Source: Diphasiastrum complanatum (lineage: Eukaryota > Streptophyta > Lycopodiopsida > Lycopodiales > Lycopodiaceae). Taken from it: DNA of 64,000 nucleotides. The stretch is from contig CM055107.1 of NCBI GenBank assembly GCA_029204225.1, positions 27,434,572 to 27,498,571 of the forward strand, written 5' to 3'. The notes under the pieces were generated by a model. The model had not been told where the DNA came from and did no database searches. It saw only the letters and a program-made list of their open reading frames with translations. The position numbers were made by a program, and so were the translations under genes. Of this stretch, positions 22,401-32,177 are shown piece by piece (within the stretch, counting starts at the first letter, position 1; each line of letters opens with the position of its first letter).

Positions 22401-23545
22401 TGTATCTTCTGTGCGGTATAATGACAAATTATGTGCTTCTCTGAAGTTCTTTTGCATATGATGCAGGCCATGTCAACCACAGTATTTTTTGGAAGAATCT
22501 TGCTCCACCAAAGGTAATAATGTGATGCAATGGATTAAATGTTTTGAGAACTTCATGAAGATATTTGATTCTTGATAGTTGTAGATCTGTTGATGATCTC
22601 ATTGTCCCTGACATATCATGGGTTCTTTAGCACCCAGAATTCTCAACACATTAACATTCTGACAGTCTCAGCAACTTTATCAACGAGTTATAAGAGTTAC
22701 AAAAAAAATTTTGCAACCTTTTGGGATTCTCTGCAGGAGGGAGGTGGTGAAGCGCCAGTGGGAAAACTGGCATCTGCTATTGATGAACAATTTGGCTCAT
22801 TTGACCGACTTATAGCCAAGGTCAATGCGGAGGGGGCTTCTGTTCAAGGATCTGGCTGGGTGGTGTGCCTTCTATTTCTTCTCCCTTTTATTGATTATAT
22901 ACTTTTATCTTAATAGCTAGTGCTTTTTGTATGATAAAAAGACATGTGCCTTCATATACATATGCTGTTCTTTGTCATTTCAGTGGCTTGGGTTGAACAA
23001 GGATCTAAAAACTCTTGCTGTAGCCACGACTGCGAATCAGGTATTCACCTTGGCCTTAATGTAATATACCACTTTGAACATGATTCTGCAATGGCATGGT
23101 TATTTTTCAAATAGGCTTCATCCTTTCTATTGGTATGGATCATGGATCATGCATTATCTGACCCCATAAAAGTAGTGCTCCTTGCAGCAAATATGATAAT
23201 AGATTTGGGTTCTTGTCACAGGATCCTTTGGTATCAAAAGGGCTTGTCCCTTTGTTGGGGGTTGATGTTTGGGAGCATGCTTACTATCTTCAGGTATAAT
23301 TTTGCACCTTTTAGACAGTTTATGACATGATTTTATGATAGATAGGAATCATATTAAGATCTAGTAAATGAACTAGTCCTTTATTATTGATATCCGTTAT
23401 TTATTTTTGCCACTTGAGATGTAAGAAATTAACTAGTTATATCGTATGTTTGCAGTATAAAAATGTCCGTCCAGATTATTTGAAGAATATCTGGAAAGTT
23501 ATCAACTGGAAAGATGTAGTGGCAAGATATGAGAGCAATGTCTAA
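6688..23545 (+). CDS. MSD1: Manganese superoxide dismutase, mitochondrial (6 exons)
   Basis: Converts superoxide to O2 and H2O2 in the mitochondrial matrix using Mn. Exons, joined by reading frame and GT..AG borders: 6688-7033, 22467-22513, 22737-22862, 22984-23040, 23222-23293, 23456-23545. They sum to 738 nt, 245 residues plus stop, about the usual plant length including a transit peptide. Residues 1 to about 48 are Arg/Ser-rich with few acids, as in a matrix-targeting signal; the mature part starts near [12 protein letters not shown]. Fe/Mn-SOD landmarks are present: [50 protein letters not shown] and [11 protein letters not shown], supplying the three His and one Asp metal ligands. The GGG-H context and the [11 protein letters not shown] signature favour Mn over plastid Fe-SOD. 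Intron 1 is about 15.4 kb and full of retroelements; the other introns are 121-223 bp. The frame is intact, so the gene is probably functional. Confidence 0.95.
7034..7978. other. 5' part of MnSOD intron 1
   Basis: Non-coding intron sequence between the exon 1 donor and the target-site duplication of the inserted copia element. Several short open frames are present but none resembles a protein. Confidence 0.7.
7979..8427 (-). repeat. 3' LTR of the intronic copia element
   Basis: 449 bp, TG...CA ends, flanked outside by GATAA and inside by the polypyrimidine complement of the PPT. It contains a short GA run (about 8069-8082) and matches 13763-14210 almost base for base. Confidence 0.9.
8060..9812. 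repeat. Direct tandem duplication of about 877 bp (partial LTR, PPT, RNase H)
   Basis: The segment starting inside the 3' LTR at CCAACTCTAAGAG (8060) and ending inside RNase H at ACTAAAACCAAC (about 8935) is repeated immediately from about 8931 to 9812. Corresponding points are 877 bp apart once a GA run, 6 bp longer in the copy, is passed. The junction shares CCAAC between both breakpoints. The duplicate therefore contains a truncated LTR without its TG end, plus a second PPT and RNase H end. Confidence 0.9.
9705..9981 (-). pseudogene. Copia RNase H fragment of the intronic element
   Basis: The minus-strand frame reads [18 protein letters not shown], then [19 protein letters not shown] and FYENSAISW, the start of copia RNase H (first catalytic Asp in SDSDWGG). 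Upstream it reads [13 protein letters not shown], the end of RT. The reading stops at the insertion at 9988. The distal RNase H part (about 9374-9704) follows with stops. Confidence 0.8.
9988..10815. mobile_element. Foldback/MULE-like insertion with degenerate long inverted ends
   Basis: This block of about 828 bp interrupts the copia RT/RNase H frame and is absent from the protein logic. AATGAGA occurs on both sides (9981-9987 and 10818-10824). Extended to 9 bp, the flanks are TAAATGAGA and TGAATGAGA, an 8/9 match, as expected for Mutator-like 9-bp target duplication. The two ends carry similar motifs in inverted order: a TCGAATCGC/TTGAATCGC phrase, CCTTTTCGAA, GGTTCGAACC (10094-10103 and 10742-10751) and CGGTTTTAG. 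An 18-bp perfect palindrome GACCTTTTCGAAAAGGTC lies at 10753-10770. Between them are CA and TC microsatellites and a GCGAGGAGCAGG minisatellite. No transposase is visible. The class is inferred, not proven. Confidence 0.6.
10248..10473. repeat. Compound (CA)n and (TC)n microsatellite
   Basis: Interrupted CA repeats with TTTGTCAA spacers span about 10251-10390, followed by an uninterrupted TC run at about 10416-10473. All lie inside the foldback-like insertion. Confidence 0.95.
10825..11536 (-). pseudogene. Copia integrase joined to RT by an internal deletion
   Basis: From 11536 downward is integrase: [26 protein letters not shown] and [13 protein letters not shown], so all three DDE residues are visible. 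After the integrase segment [15 protein letters not shown] and a frameshift, the reading reaches LTPYEVWYG-like sequence near 11060. It then passes at once to [17 protein letters not shown], which belongs to the second half of RT. The linker and the first half of RT, including YVDD, are gone. RT then continues ([30 protein letters not shown]) to the insertion boundary at about 10824. Confidence 0.85.
11633..13173 (-). pseudogene. Copia gag, zinc knuckle, protease and GAG-pre-integrase of the intronic element
   Basis: The gag frame begins near 13170 at [12 protein letters not shown] and holds [18 protein letters not shown] and VKRSILPHN-type UBN2 sequence. After frame breaks near 12560 and 12330, a CCHC zinc knuckle (C-x2-C-x4-H-x4-[15 protein letters not shown]) is read at about 12340-12400. 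The protease active site appears as [14 protein letters not shown] at about 12110-12160, followed by GAG-pre-integrase ([18 protein letters not shown]) at about 11690. Two or three frameshifts make it non-coding. Confidence 0.85.
13763..14210 (-). repeat. 5' LTR of the intronic copia element
   Basis: 448 bp, TG...CA ends, preceded at 13751-13762 by the Met-tRNA-type primer-binding site and followed by GATAA at 14211-14215. It differs from the other LTR by scattered substitutions and a 1-base indel in the GGGCCCC run. Confidence 0.9.
14216..15705 (-). pseudogene. Non-LTR retrotransposon (LINE), C-terminal part
   Basis: Read on the minus strand in shifting frames from 15705 to about 14280. It starts with [22 protein letters not shown], the RT thumb/linker of a LINE, then reaches a Cys/His cluster at about 14880-14930 (CACG-x6-GTHLMQC). 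Then come [24 protein letters not shown] and, across a stop, [16 protein letters not shown], ending with an ALETY...NNFLSLWG tail. The arrangement (CxC...H...C, then a segment with E and D residues, then LADV) resembles the zinc-knuckle plus restriction-like endonuclease tail of some LINEs. That is inference from motif layout. At least four stops or frameshifts are present. The 5' continuation lies beyond the LTR element at 19638. Confidence 0.65.
15706..16148 (-). repeat. 3' LTR of the LARD-like element
   Basis: 443 bp, starting TGTTAGAAAACC and ending AACTCTACA (one base shorter than its partner at the end). It matches 19193-19637 with scattered substitutions. Confidence 0.85.
19193..19637 (-). 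repeat. 5' LTR of the LARD-like element
   Basis: 445 bp, next to the primer site at 19181-19192, ending TCTAACA at 19637. Confidence 0.85.
19638..19860 (-). pseudogene. LINE reverse transcriptase fragment (split by the LARD-like element)
   Basis: The minus strand reads [19 protein letters not shown], the RT catalytic box (ADD), then [15 protein letters not shown] and [10 protein letters not shown]. This continues directly into [13 protein letters not shown] at 15705 once the LTR element is removed. An in-frame stop lies just upstream of the box. No endonuclease or earlier RT motif is seen beyond about 19860, so the LINE copy is 5'-truncated. Confidence 0.7.
19861..22466. other. 3' part of MnSOD intron 1
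   Basis: Mostly anonymous intron sequence. Around 20160-20290 the minus strand gives a short frame with [21 protein letters not shown] that might be another eroded LINE-like piece, but I cannot confirm it. The intron ends with the acceptor TATGATGCAG at 22466. Confidence 0.5.
22467..23545 (+). CDS. MSD1: MnSOD exons 2-6
   Basis: Exon 2 (22467-22513) encodes [15 protein letters not shown]. Exon 3 (22737-22862) encodes the [10 protein letters not shown]...GSGWV block. Exon 4 (22984-23040) encodes [19 protein letters not shown]. Exon 5 (23222-23293) encodes DPLVSKG through WEHAYYLQ. Exon 6 (23456-23545) encodes [14 protein letters not shown] to the stop at 23543-23545. Acceptors are all AG after pyrimidine-rich tracts; donors are GTAATA, GTGTGC, GTATTC and GTATAA. 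Confidence 0.94.
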
Positions 23546-26500
23546 CCTGCTATGCTGCATGATTTGAAAAATCGATATGTAAAATGGAATCGATCTGTAA
23601 TCTCCTTATGACATCACTAACTTTTCTATATAAATTTGTGAAATTGGATATATTCTAATTTCACAAATAGATATGTAATCTCCCAAAGTTTTGGCAATAA
23701 TAATATCCTAGCTAGCAACAGACTCTGAGCTCTGCAGGAGTCAAAGGGATTCACATCCTCTTATCCTTCGCTTAAAACTTAATTAGTCCCTTAGGAGGAT
23801 TTAGACAATAACAAGCATTGCTCGATTCAGCCACTATTACAAATTGTACTCATGCGACCTGTAAGTACTGGTTTGGGACATGAGAGGAACATGCAAGGGA
23901 GTGGCTTCAAATTCCTGATGCTACAGTTATTAGTTTGCAATATTCATACTTCTTAGGTCTCTGGTCATCTGATTCAGATATATGTATATTTCTAGTGCTA
24001 GATGAATTATCTGGTTGCGATGCTTCTTTCATGACATTATAGCTTCTTTTGGTATTTTTGCAGGTTAGGACAGTTTTTTTGTCCTCTCTAATTGCTATGT
24101 ACATTATGAACCATTAGAGCTGTAAGTAGTTGTGCCAAGTTGGTTAGGACACAATATTTTGTTCCTCTGTGATTGTTATGTACAGTATGAACCATCAGAG
24201 CTGCTGGTATTTGTGTCACACACCTAACTTAATCATGCTAGTAAATCATGACATTGTTTCACATGTGAATGGCGCCAACAAGAATGATTGTGCTAGTGGC
24301 TGATCACCAGATTGAGTATACAATACCTTCTGTATAAAGTTTTTTGCATTGCTATGCATTTTAGATGCTAACATGCACAATGTGATAGATTTTGGCTGCA
24401 TGTCGGGCTTTCAAATTGGATGCCAAGCTATAGCCATGAGTGTAGATGTGATTAATGATTCTTATGGCAATATTTGACCACATTAGATTTCTTTCTGCTC
24501 TGTTTATCTATGGATGTGCACTGTTGACAACCCATGCTTTTGGTGTAATTTGTTTATCTTGTAATCTGTCAGTAGCATTTCATCGTTTGGTTCACAATCT
24601 TTGATTAATATCTCAGAATTGAGCACTGGTGTCTCGAGCACGTCCTTATAGCTGCACCAGTATGTTGGCTTAGACTGTGCTAGTCCCCCTGAATTCATTA
24701 TCAACAATACTTTGCAACTGCTTCATCAATGGCCTATGACTGATACTTCCCGGAAAAGATATTTGGTTGAAGTAGCTTCATACTTACGGCAAGTCAGACA
24801 CTAGCTGCTTTTGACGTTCTACTAATTTACCTAGCAAAAGGTGCAGAGTGCTGCTGCATAGAGAGGGAAACTTTCAATATATTAACATGCGTATTTGGAA
24901 GTGGGATTTTCGGCTTCTAGTTCTTATACAATGTCGGCTTCTATTTGTTCAAGGGTGTTAACCTTTATCCATTCTCCTTTTCCAGAGGGAAAGAACCAAA
25001 TTTTTCTTCTTAATACAGTCCCTTTCCTCTTGTATGTCCACATTTGTTCGACTTATTGGAGTCAAACTCCCAGTCTCAAGGAGAGGTAAGGAAGTCCTTA
25101 TCACACTTATTGGACTGCGTTTGACCTATTTGCTTCACAAACATTCTATTGTATATCTGGGATGAGTAAGATGTCTAAGTTTTGTTGTGTGTAATAAGTG
25201 GCTACTTGTATTTTCAAAGTTGCACTTCAAAACTTTTCAGCAACAATACAGAAAAACGCACCTTGGCTTCCAAGGGGGGCTTGAACTTGGGACCAAAGAA
25301 ACTTTGGCACAGTAAAAGTGCAAAGATTCTCTATGGTTAGACATGCACATCTAAGTCATGACATGCATGGTTCTAGGTTTGCTATGTAAAACCATAGTGA
25401 TTGCATCTATTATGTGCAGACCTCTCACGGTGAGCAATCTTCTGAGCAATTTGGAATTGTTTATTAGTTTTTCCTCATCAAATTGCATTTTTGGGATGGG
25501 GTTTTCCCATCTTGGCAATCTTGAAGCACCCAAGACAATATCAAAGAAGGCCATCAAAGAACTAGTACATGGGCTTGGGGTCGGCAAACATCATTGTTTT
25601 CAGTGGATGGAGTTGGAGGATTCAAGAACATGGTTATGGGTCTGCCTCACCCCCCCCCCCCCCCAAAAAAAAAATAAAAAATAATAATAATAATAATAAT
25701 AACTTACCCTTACCGATATTTAATTAAAGGCTCTATTGCATCTCTAATTGTTAAACTATGTTTTTTTGCTTTTATTTCAGGGGTTTGCCTAACTCATGTT
25801 GTAGGTATAATAGATTGGGTCATCAAATAAGTGAGTCTCTTTTCCCTCTATGGAAATTGTTTGTGGTGCATACAATATACTCTTGATGAGCCCTTTTATG
25901 AAGAACCCATTCCTTCCAAGGAAAAAGTGGGAAAAAACAATTGTCACCTTCAGTCGAAATACGTGCATCCAAAGTAGTCAAGGGACAAGAAACAAGTTGG
26001 AAATTGCGATTGTAGTAAAATATAGTCAAGAAGATTATGATCTATTAGGCATGATATGCATGCAAGTTGAAATCAACAACGCTTTAGTGGACCATGTAAC
26101 ACATTTTTAACCTAAAAATGTAGTTTTGTACAAACACTAATCCTAATGAGACAATTATTAATCAAGAGTTTGAAAAACAAGCATTGGCAACAATGGAAAC
26201 TCACCAAGATAGATCTTAACATTAATCATGTCATGATTCTAGTGGCAAATCTTTACTAAAGGAGGACAAAGTCCAAGCAATTGAATGGACCAATTTTCTT
26301 GGTGTATTTTAGGACTATTTGTTGTAGGCTAGTTAGGATTTTCATATATTTGGGAGTAGGCAAATTTCCTTTTTTTTTTTTGGCAGATAGATTATGCTAC
26401 CAACTTATTTTGTACATAATAGGGTATATATTATACAAACATTGTAAATATTTGTACATTATTCTACTATGAATGCAGGAAAAAATAATCACATGTAAGA

Positions 26501-26734
26501 TCCTTAGTTTTTGTAGTATGTTGGATATACATGGGTTATAAAGTATCAACTCGGAAGACTCCTTCACACATCATTAAAGAGCATTGAATGTTGCAAAGGT
26601 TGAGATTCATCAAAAAAACCATGCATTCAACCTTGTTCATTTGTGAATCTTGTGAAGCCAATATTGTTAGTAAATGTTGAAAGCACATTATGAACTTTTA
26701 AAATGACTTCAGCAAATTTTGGGCATATCATGAA

Positions 26735-26736
<2 letters not shown>
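23546..26736. other. MnSOD 3' flank and intergenic DNA
   Basis: The 3' UTR begins after the stop at 23545. AATAATAATAT at about 23696-23706 is a possible polyadenylation signal. The rest shows only short random frames, a C/A homopolymer with AAT repeats at about 25651-25702 and AT-rich DNA. No gene recognised. Confidence 0.5.

Positions 26737-26808
<72 letters not shown>
26737..26808. repeat. (GA)n microsatellite
   Basis: Uninterrupted GA dinucleotide run of about 72 bp. Confidence 0.97.
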
Positions 26809-26810
<2 letters not shown>

Positions 26811-28215
26811 AAGACCTCCTTCGAGGATCAATAGCTAAGATGTTGAAATCCACAAAACCAAAGGTAAACAGATGGTGGACAAACCAACCCAACCAAACCT
26901 AGATCATCTAGCCCGCAAGCTACGGATCTACCCATCAATGCTCAAAAGGAGAGATGTCACTCCGACAACATTCCGCTACCAATGCCAAAATCGGGCATTG
27001 CGTAGTGAGAGCCCAATGGGTATACTTATACCCTCCAAGGCCCATGCATCACTAGTAGTGCATTGTGACACCTCACTGGACACCTCTGTAGCCTATCTAG
27101 GCCACATCATCCAGTTCTCCCATGACTCACTGATGTATCCATAAAAATCCACCATCATGAGTTTAGGCCTCTAACCATTAATTATGACCATATGCATTTG
27201 AAGGCCCCAAACGCCTCAAGATCATAAATAAGTTACAGGTTGAGGTAGGCCCATTGACCTCTAATGGGATTTTTTGGGATAGCATACAACCCTTTTCCAA
27301 TCGAGAAAAGATTAAAACCAAAAGTTTTCATATATCCTATGCACATCCCCCTAAATGAATCCAAAATTGACTCATAAAGGTTGTGACTTATAAGTGATAC
27401 ATATAAACGACAATATTCATAAGTGAGGATATATTGTAGATTCAAACACCTAACTTAGAAATAGCACTCCTGATTCGGTTAGCTATAACAAATTTAGAAA
27501 ATATTTGAATGTCTAGGTGTGGATCCAAAACACCACATTCAATCTGATTCACATCCCACCTAGGTCAATAAGCAATTCTCATCGAGATATTACTATCACT
27601 TGGCGATAAATTTTCTCTATACAATTCTCGTCAATATGCCTATGTTTTAACAACTAGTTTATGCATGCATATAAACTCAATCCATGGAATATTTTGTAAA
27701 TCCACATGATTAAAAGCTTGTAAAATAGTATTTATGATCCCACAAAGATTCACTAAATATAATATCTCTTCAGATCTTTCCCGATCTATAAACAACACTT
27801 TTTTTAACTGAGAATCCTGTAACCCAGTCAACTACAAGAGAGAATATTTTTCAAAGAGTGCTATTTCGTAACCAAAAATCTCAACCGGAGATTATTTCAA
27901 AAGAATATATTTCATTCCTTGCATCAACTTACGGATCCTAGTTCTTACTAAGATCAAGCTCCTGACAATCCACAAGGAACTAATTCCAACTTTACTTGTA
28001 ATAGAACTCCCTAGTTTTGATACAAATCAATTGGATTCGTAATCAACAACTTTTCTAATTACAAGGATGGTCTCTAATTTTTCTTCCCTTACATCCTCTA
28101 ACTAGATTTTAAACACAATCCTTAGAAGATTCCAAAACATCCTATCCATCCTGATTCCAAACACAGATTCTCCATCTGTACATATGATGGATTCCCTCAA
28201 GAATCTATGCAATAG
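26809..28215. other. Intergenic DNA, nothing recognised
   Basis: No conserved coding motif, LTR or tandem repeat was seen. 26870-27180 is less AT-rich than its surroundings (GATGTCACTCCGACAAC...) and could be part of an old repeat. Confidence 0.4.
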
Positions 28216-28941
28216 ATGTTTACCAAGTTACATAATGATTTCAAGTCTGTAGATGATTGTTCAATTCACAATAAAAAAAAATGTAGATTTGTAGAGTTTC
28301 AGTCTGCATTTGTTTTTTTTCTTTTGCTAAATACTTCTGACGATTCGGAAGTTGGCCCTTCTACTTCTGGAGCGGTTTCTTTCAACGATACAAAATCTGA
28401 AAAGTCAAAGACTGTAGATATAGAAACTTTTTTTTATTGATATGAGCGTTAGTTTAGATGATTGTACAGATTTTGATCCTGCACAAAATAGGGCATCATT
28501 TATAGGCCCTAGAACTATCATTTCTCTTTCTCCTTCTGATAAATCTCTTATCATAGTGCCTACTTATAATATAGATAATAATTCCTTTTTGACACTATTG
28601 GATATATCGGATCTTTTTGATTTCACAGAGGCCGAGACTCTTTGCATTTTGAACAAAGAGCTTCATGAATTTTCAGATATAATCAATTATGATGCTGATG
28701 ATCTTCTGTCTGGTGTTGATGATGTAAATAAGGATGAGTTTTATTCAGAAATTACTTGAAAATGGCTGTGGAGGAAATGCGCCAAAAAAAAGATGATCTT
28801 TCTTCTGACGAGGAGTTCCTCAAATTTCAAAGTCAGCTTGGTTTTCCAAAACCAATTGTCTATTCACCAACCTTATTGACATCGAAAGGTGGACATAATA
28901 TTGATGGAGAGGCAGTAATCGAGGAAGACAAAGCTGAATGC
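28216..28941 (+). pseudogene. Unrecognised exon-like coding fragment, two single-base frame breaks
   Basis: Three overlapping frames form one plausible coding stretch: 28216-28440, 28430-28759 and 28756-28941. The first two join if one base of an 8-T run (28428-28435) is skipped. Both sides have normal composition (ETFF before; IDMSVSLDDCTDFDP after). A second one-base shift near 28756 leads into KMAVEEMRQKKDDLSSDEEF and FPKPIVYSPTLLTSKGG. The frame ends at AATGC|GTAAGT (28942), a strong splice donor. The protein is acidic and Asp/Ser-rich with short helices (EAETLCILNKELHEF). I do not recognise the family and see no following exon before the satellite. It is probably a dead or captured gene fragment. 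Confidence 0.4.
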
Positions 28942-29034
28942 GTAAGTTTTGTATCTTATCTTGTACTAGTAGATCCGAAATGTCAGATTTTATACTAGAG
29001 CTTACTTTGTATTTTTTCATTTAAAGAACCAATT

Positions 29035-30215
29035 TACCTGAGCCTGCATGCCGTTCGACACCAGTATTTTCTTCGAGCACAACCAGCCACTCTCGGGCTC
29101 GACATGCCTACTATCTCTTAATCGACTTTAGGGTTTTTCATTCAAACGAATGTTTCCGAACTCCTGCTCATCCGTTTGCAGCCAAGTTTGTTTCTCCAAG
29201 TTCGTCTGGTCGTACGGCACTGGACCGAACTGATGGCACTCTAAACCGATTCTGGTCGACGATACTGGACCTATTTCCAGAACGGTCGTAAGCTAGTTCA
29301 TTTTTCATGTCCTAGTTCAATGTTTGGTGGCACAAAGGGTGTTTTCGGCCAAACGGACACGGAATCGACCAGCAACTGGTCCTACGAGTTCGTCTCGAGG
29401 CCACAAACCTCCGACACCAGTACTTCATTCGAGCGCAACCTTCCACTCTCCGGCTCGATAGGCCTACTATCCCTTAATTAACTTTAGGGTTTTTCGTTCG
29501 AACGAATGTTTTCGAGCTCCTGCCATCCATTTGCAGCCAAGTTTGTTTCTCCAAGTTCGTCTCGTCGTACGGCACTGGACGGAACTGATGGCACCCTAAA
29601 CCGATTCCGTTCGACAATACTGGACCTATTTCTGGAACGGCCATAAGCTAGTTCATTTTTCATGTCCTAGTTCAATGTTTGGTGGCACGAAGGCCGTTTT
29701 CGGCCAAACGGACACGGAATCGACCAGCAACTGGTCCTATAGGTTCTTCTCAAGGACACGAACCTGAGCCTGCATGTCGTCCGACACCAGTACTTCATTC
29801 GAGCGCAATCAGCCACTCTCCGGCTCGACAGGCCTACTATCCCTAAATCGACATTGGGATTTTTCGTTCGAACGAATGTTTTCGAGCACCTGCTCGTCCG
29901 TTTGTAGCCAGGTTTGTTTCTCCAAGTTCGTCTAGTCGTACGGCACTAGATGAAACTGACGGCATCCTAAACCGATTTTGTTTGATGATACTGGAGCTGT
30001 TTCCGAAACGACCATAAGCTAGTTCATTTTTCATGTCCTAGTTCAATGTTTGGTGGCATGAAGGGCGTTTTCTGCCAAACGGACACGGAATCGACCAGCA
30101 ACTGGTCCTACGGGTTTGTCTCGAGGCCACGAACCCGAGCCTGCATGTCGTCCGACACGTGTATTTCCTTCGAGCGCAACCAGCCACTCTTAGACTCGAC
30201 AGGCCTACGATACTT
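29035..30215. repeat. Satellite-like tandem array, about 370-bp unit, about 3.2 copies
   Basis: The phrase CGACACCAG (CGACACGTG in the last copy) recurs at 29056, 29412, 29782 and 30153, giving spacings of 356, 370 and 371 bp. Copy 2 is short because it lacks the GAGCCTGCATGTCGT head. Each unit also holds CTCGACAGGCCTACTATCC, TTCGTTCGAACGAATG (an inverted repeat), CATTTTTCATGTCCTAG and GACACGGAATCGACCAGC. The fourth copy is cut at about 30215, where unrelated GC-rich sequence begins. Units differ by several percent by eye. No open frame is conserved between units. Confidence 0.92.
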
Positions 30216-32177
30216 TTTCGAATGGTTGTGGACCCGACGGTACCTTCGCTGTTGGAAATGTACAGGCACTCGGCATGTTCACCCACCGGTCCATGGCTCA
30301 TCCGGATGTCAAAAATATTGAACTGTAGGGACCGTTGCCTCTCCACAAGACGCAATTTTGATGGCATGCCATGTGCTATCTTAAATTAGATTGTGCTTAC
30401 AAGACAAACTCGCAGAACTCGCAATGAATTTACTCGCAAAATGTCAAAACCCACAAGGCAACTTATCTTGTGCACAAAATTGCAAAGTATCCTGAACTTC
30501 ATATAAACATTTGCCACACATAAAAATGTGTGATAGAGGTGATAGGGTGCAAAGGAATGCATGTTTGTGCATGTGAAAGGTCTTGTCATGCCTCATGTGA
30601 ACATTCACAGATCATCATTTCAATCCACGTTTGCAACATGTTTACTTTTCGTAGAAGATCCACTTGGAAGAATCCTTCACGTTCTAGAAGAGGATTAAAT
30701 CTTGCAAACATTGTTTTTCTTCAAGAACAATGAGTTTGCGTGTGTCCGTGAATACCAAGTTTTCTACGAAAGGTTGAGCTTCACATTATGAACTTTGAAA
30801 GTGACCTCACATTATTTTTTGCATTTTGTGAAATTTAGTTGGGAAGATTTACCTATTTTTTTTGGCATATGAAAGCATCCACAATTTTCTAAACGAACAT
30901 TGTGCTAATAAAAGGATCGTAAACAAATTGAAAAGAATTGAGAAGAAAGATCATCCTCATAAAGATACATAAGTGACAATGGTAAACACATTTTAATCAT
31001 ATCGTAAAATCATTTTTAACATTTTAACAAAGGAAATGGAGTAGTCTCACAGAACGTAATTAAATTTTTTTTACAGTGAAAAATTTACCTTTTTTTTACA
31101 CGCACCTTCAGCCCGAAAGGTGAGTTAAGAAAAATTACAACATAAAAGAAAAAAAAAATGTAAAAAATAAATTCACGTCGGGGAAGGGCAGGCTCCTCGG
31201 CCCTTCCACTCGCGGAAGGCTGTGCGCACATCGTTCCCGGGCAAAAGGGACTCGGAGCCAGAGCTTTGCCCCCCCTAAAAATTTGTCTTAGTGGCCTTTA
31301 CACTATATTTAATGATTAAAAAGACATCAAACTATGGCTCTCTAAAGACCTCTTGATATTTTAAGACCAATTTATTATGGTGTACAAAGGGCACCAAAAA
31401 GACCATTATTGGAGTCGAACCTTTGACGTCATGGAAATGAAATTCAACCCCGTTTATCTCAGTGCACTGGTGATTACAATTATTTTAAAGCTTTTCTTGC
31501 AATTTTTATGAACAATTGGCTATGGCTATGGGCGATGGCGATGGCGATGGCGATCAGGAAGTAGGTAAGTTCATGAGCTGGATAGAAGCCTGAGACGCTG
31601 CGCCATCTTTGCGCAAATCCACAAGAGAATCGTTGGCTCTAATTTTGTTTATCTCCTTGTTTTCTGTTACATCTTTAAGGTGAAATTATATTTGACAGAT
31701 TACATCCTGTGATAAGTTGTTGATCTTTGACCTTTCTCTACTGGATTGATAGCATCGATTTGTTAATGTACGAGTTTGTTCGAGCTGGTGCCATGACAAT
31801 CCATATCTAGTACCAGTCCCTTGAGCAAAAATTTTCCAGAAATTTGATCTGGGAGCGTAAGGGATTTATCTTCTCTGCCTGGTTGAGAACGCGGATTCGA
31901 TTGAGGTAGAACTGAGGTGAAGTCCTTTCTTCTACACATAAATGTGCATGTATTTATCTTTTATTCGAACGATTCACGATAGTCGATTCTGTTCATGCTT
32001 GAACAAATCGCAAGATCTGAACGACTCTGCGCTTGTTGCAAAGATATGTGCCAGAGCTTCCAATTTACAGAAGAAAATGTTTCTGTGTTATGTCCATGAA
32101 GCAGATTGCAGATTTATTTAGGGAAGACGGATATTAACGTTGAAGAATAATTGAGAATATTTGCATTGATCGTAGAT
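30216..32177. other. Intergenic DNA and putative 5' region of the oxidase gene
   Basis: 30216-31500 is anonymous, with a GC-rich island at about 31175-31275. At 31522 a small ATG frame with GGCGAT repeats (Gly-Asp) runs to a strong donor AG|GTAAGT at 31565. If spliced to the AG before 32176 it would be in frame with the oxidase ATG at 32178 and add about 15 residues. This upstream exon is a hypothesis only. Confidence 0.4.

Noticed and set aside
28428-28435. Programmed frameshift site at the T run
   Set aside because: A simple 1-base indel in a homopolymer explains it better; there is no known element with this protein and a second break follows downstream.
29035-30215. CRISPR-like direct repeats
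   Set aside because: Units are about 370 bp and contiguous without unique spacers; this is a tandem satellite in a eukaryotic genome.
31175-31275. GC-rich island as a possible RNA gene
   Set aside because: No rRNA or tRNA signature or convincing cloverleaf could be read.
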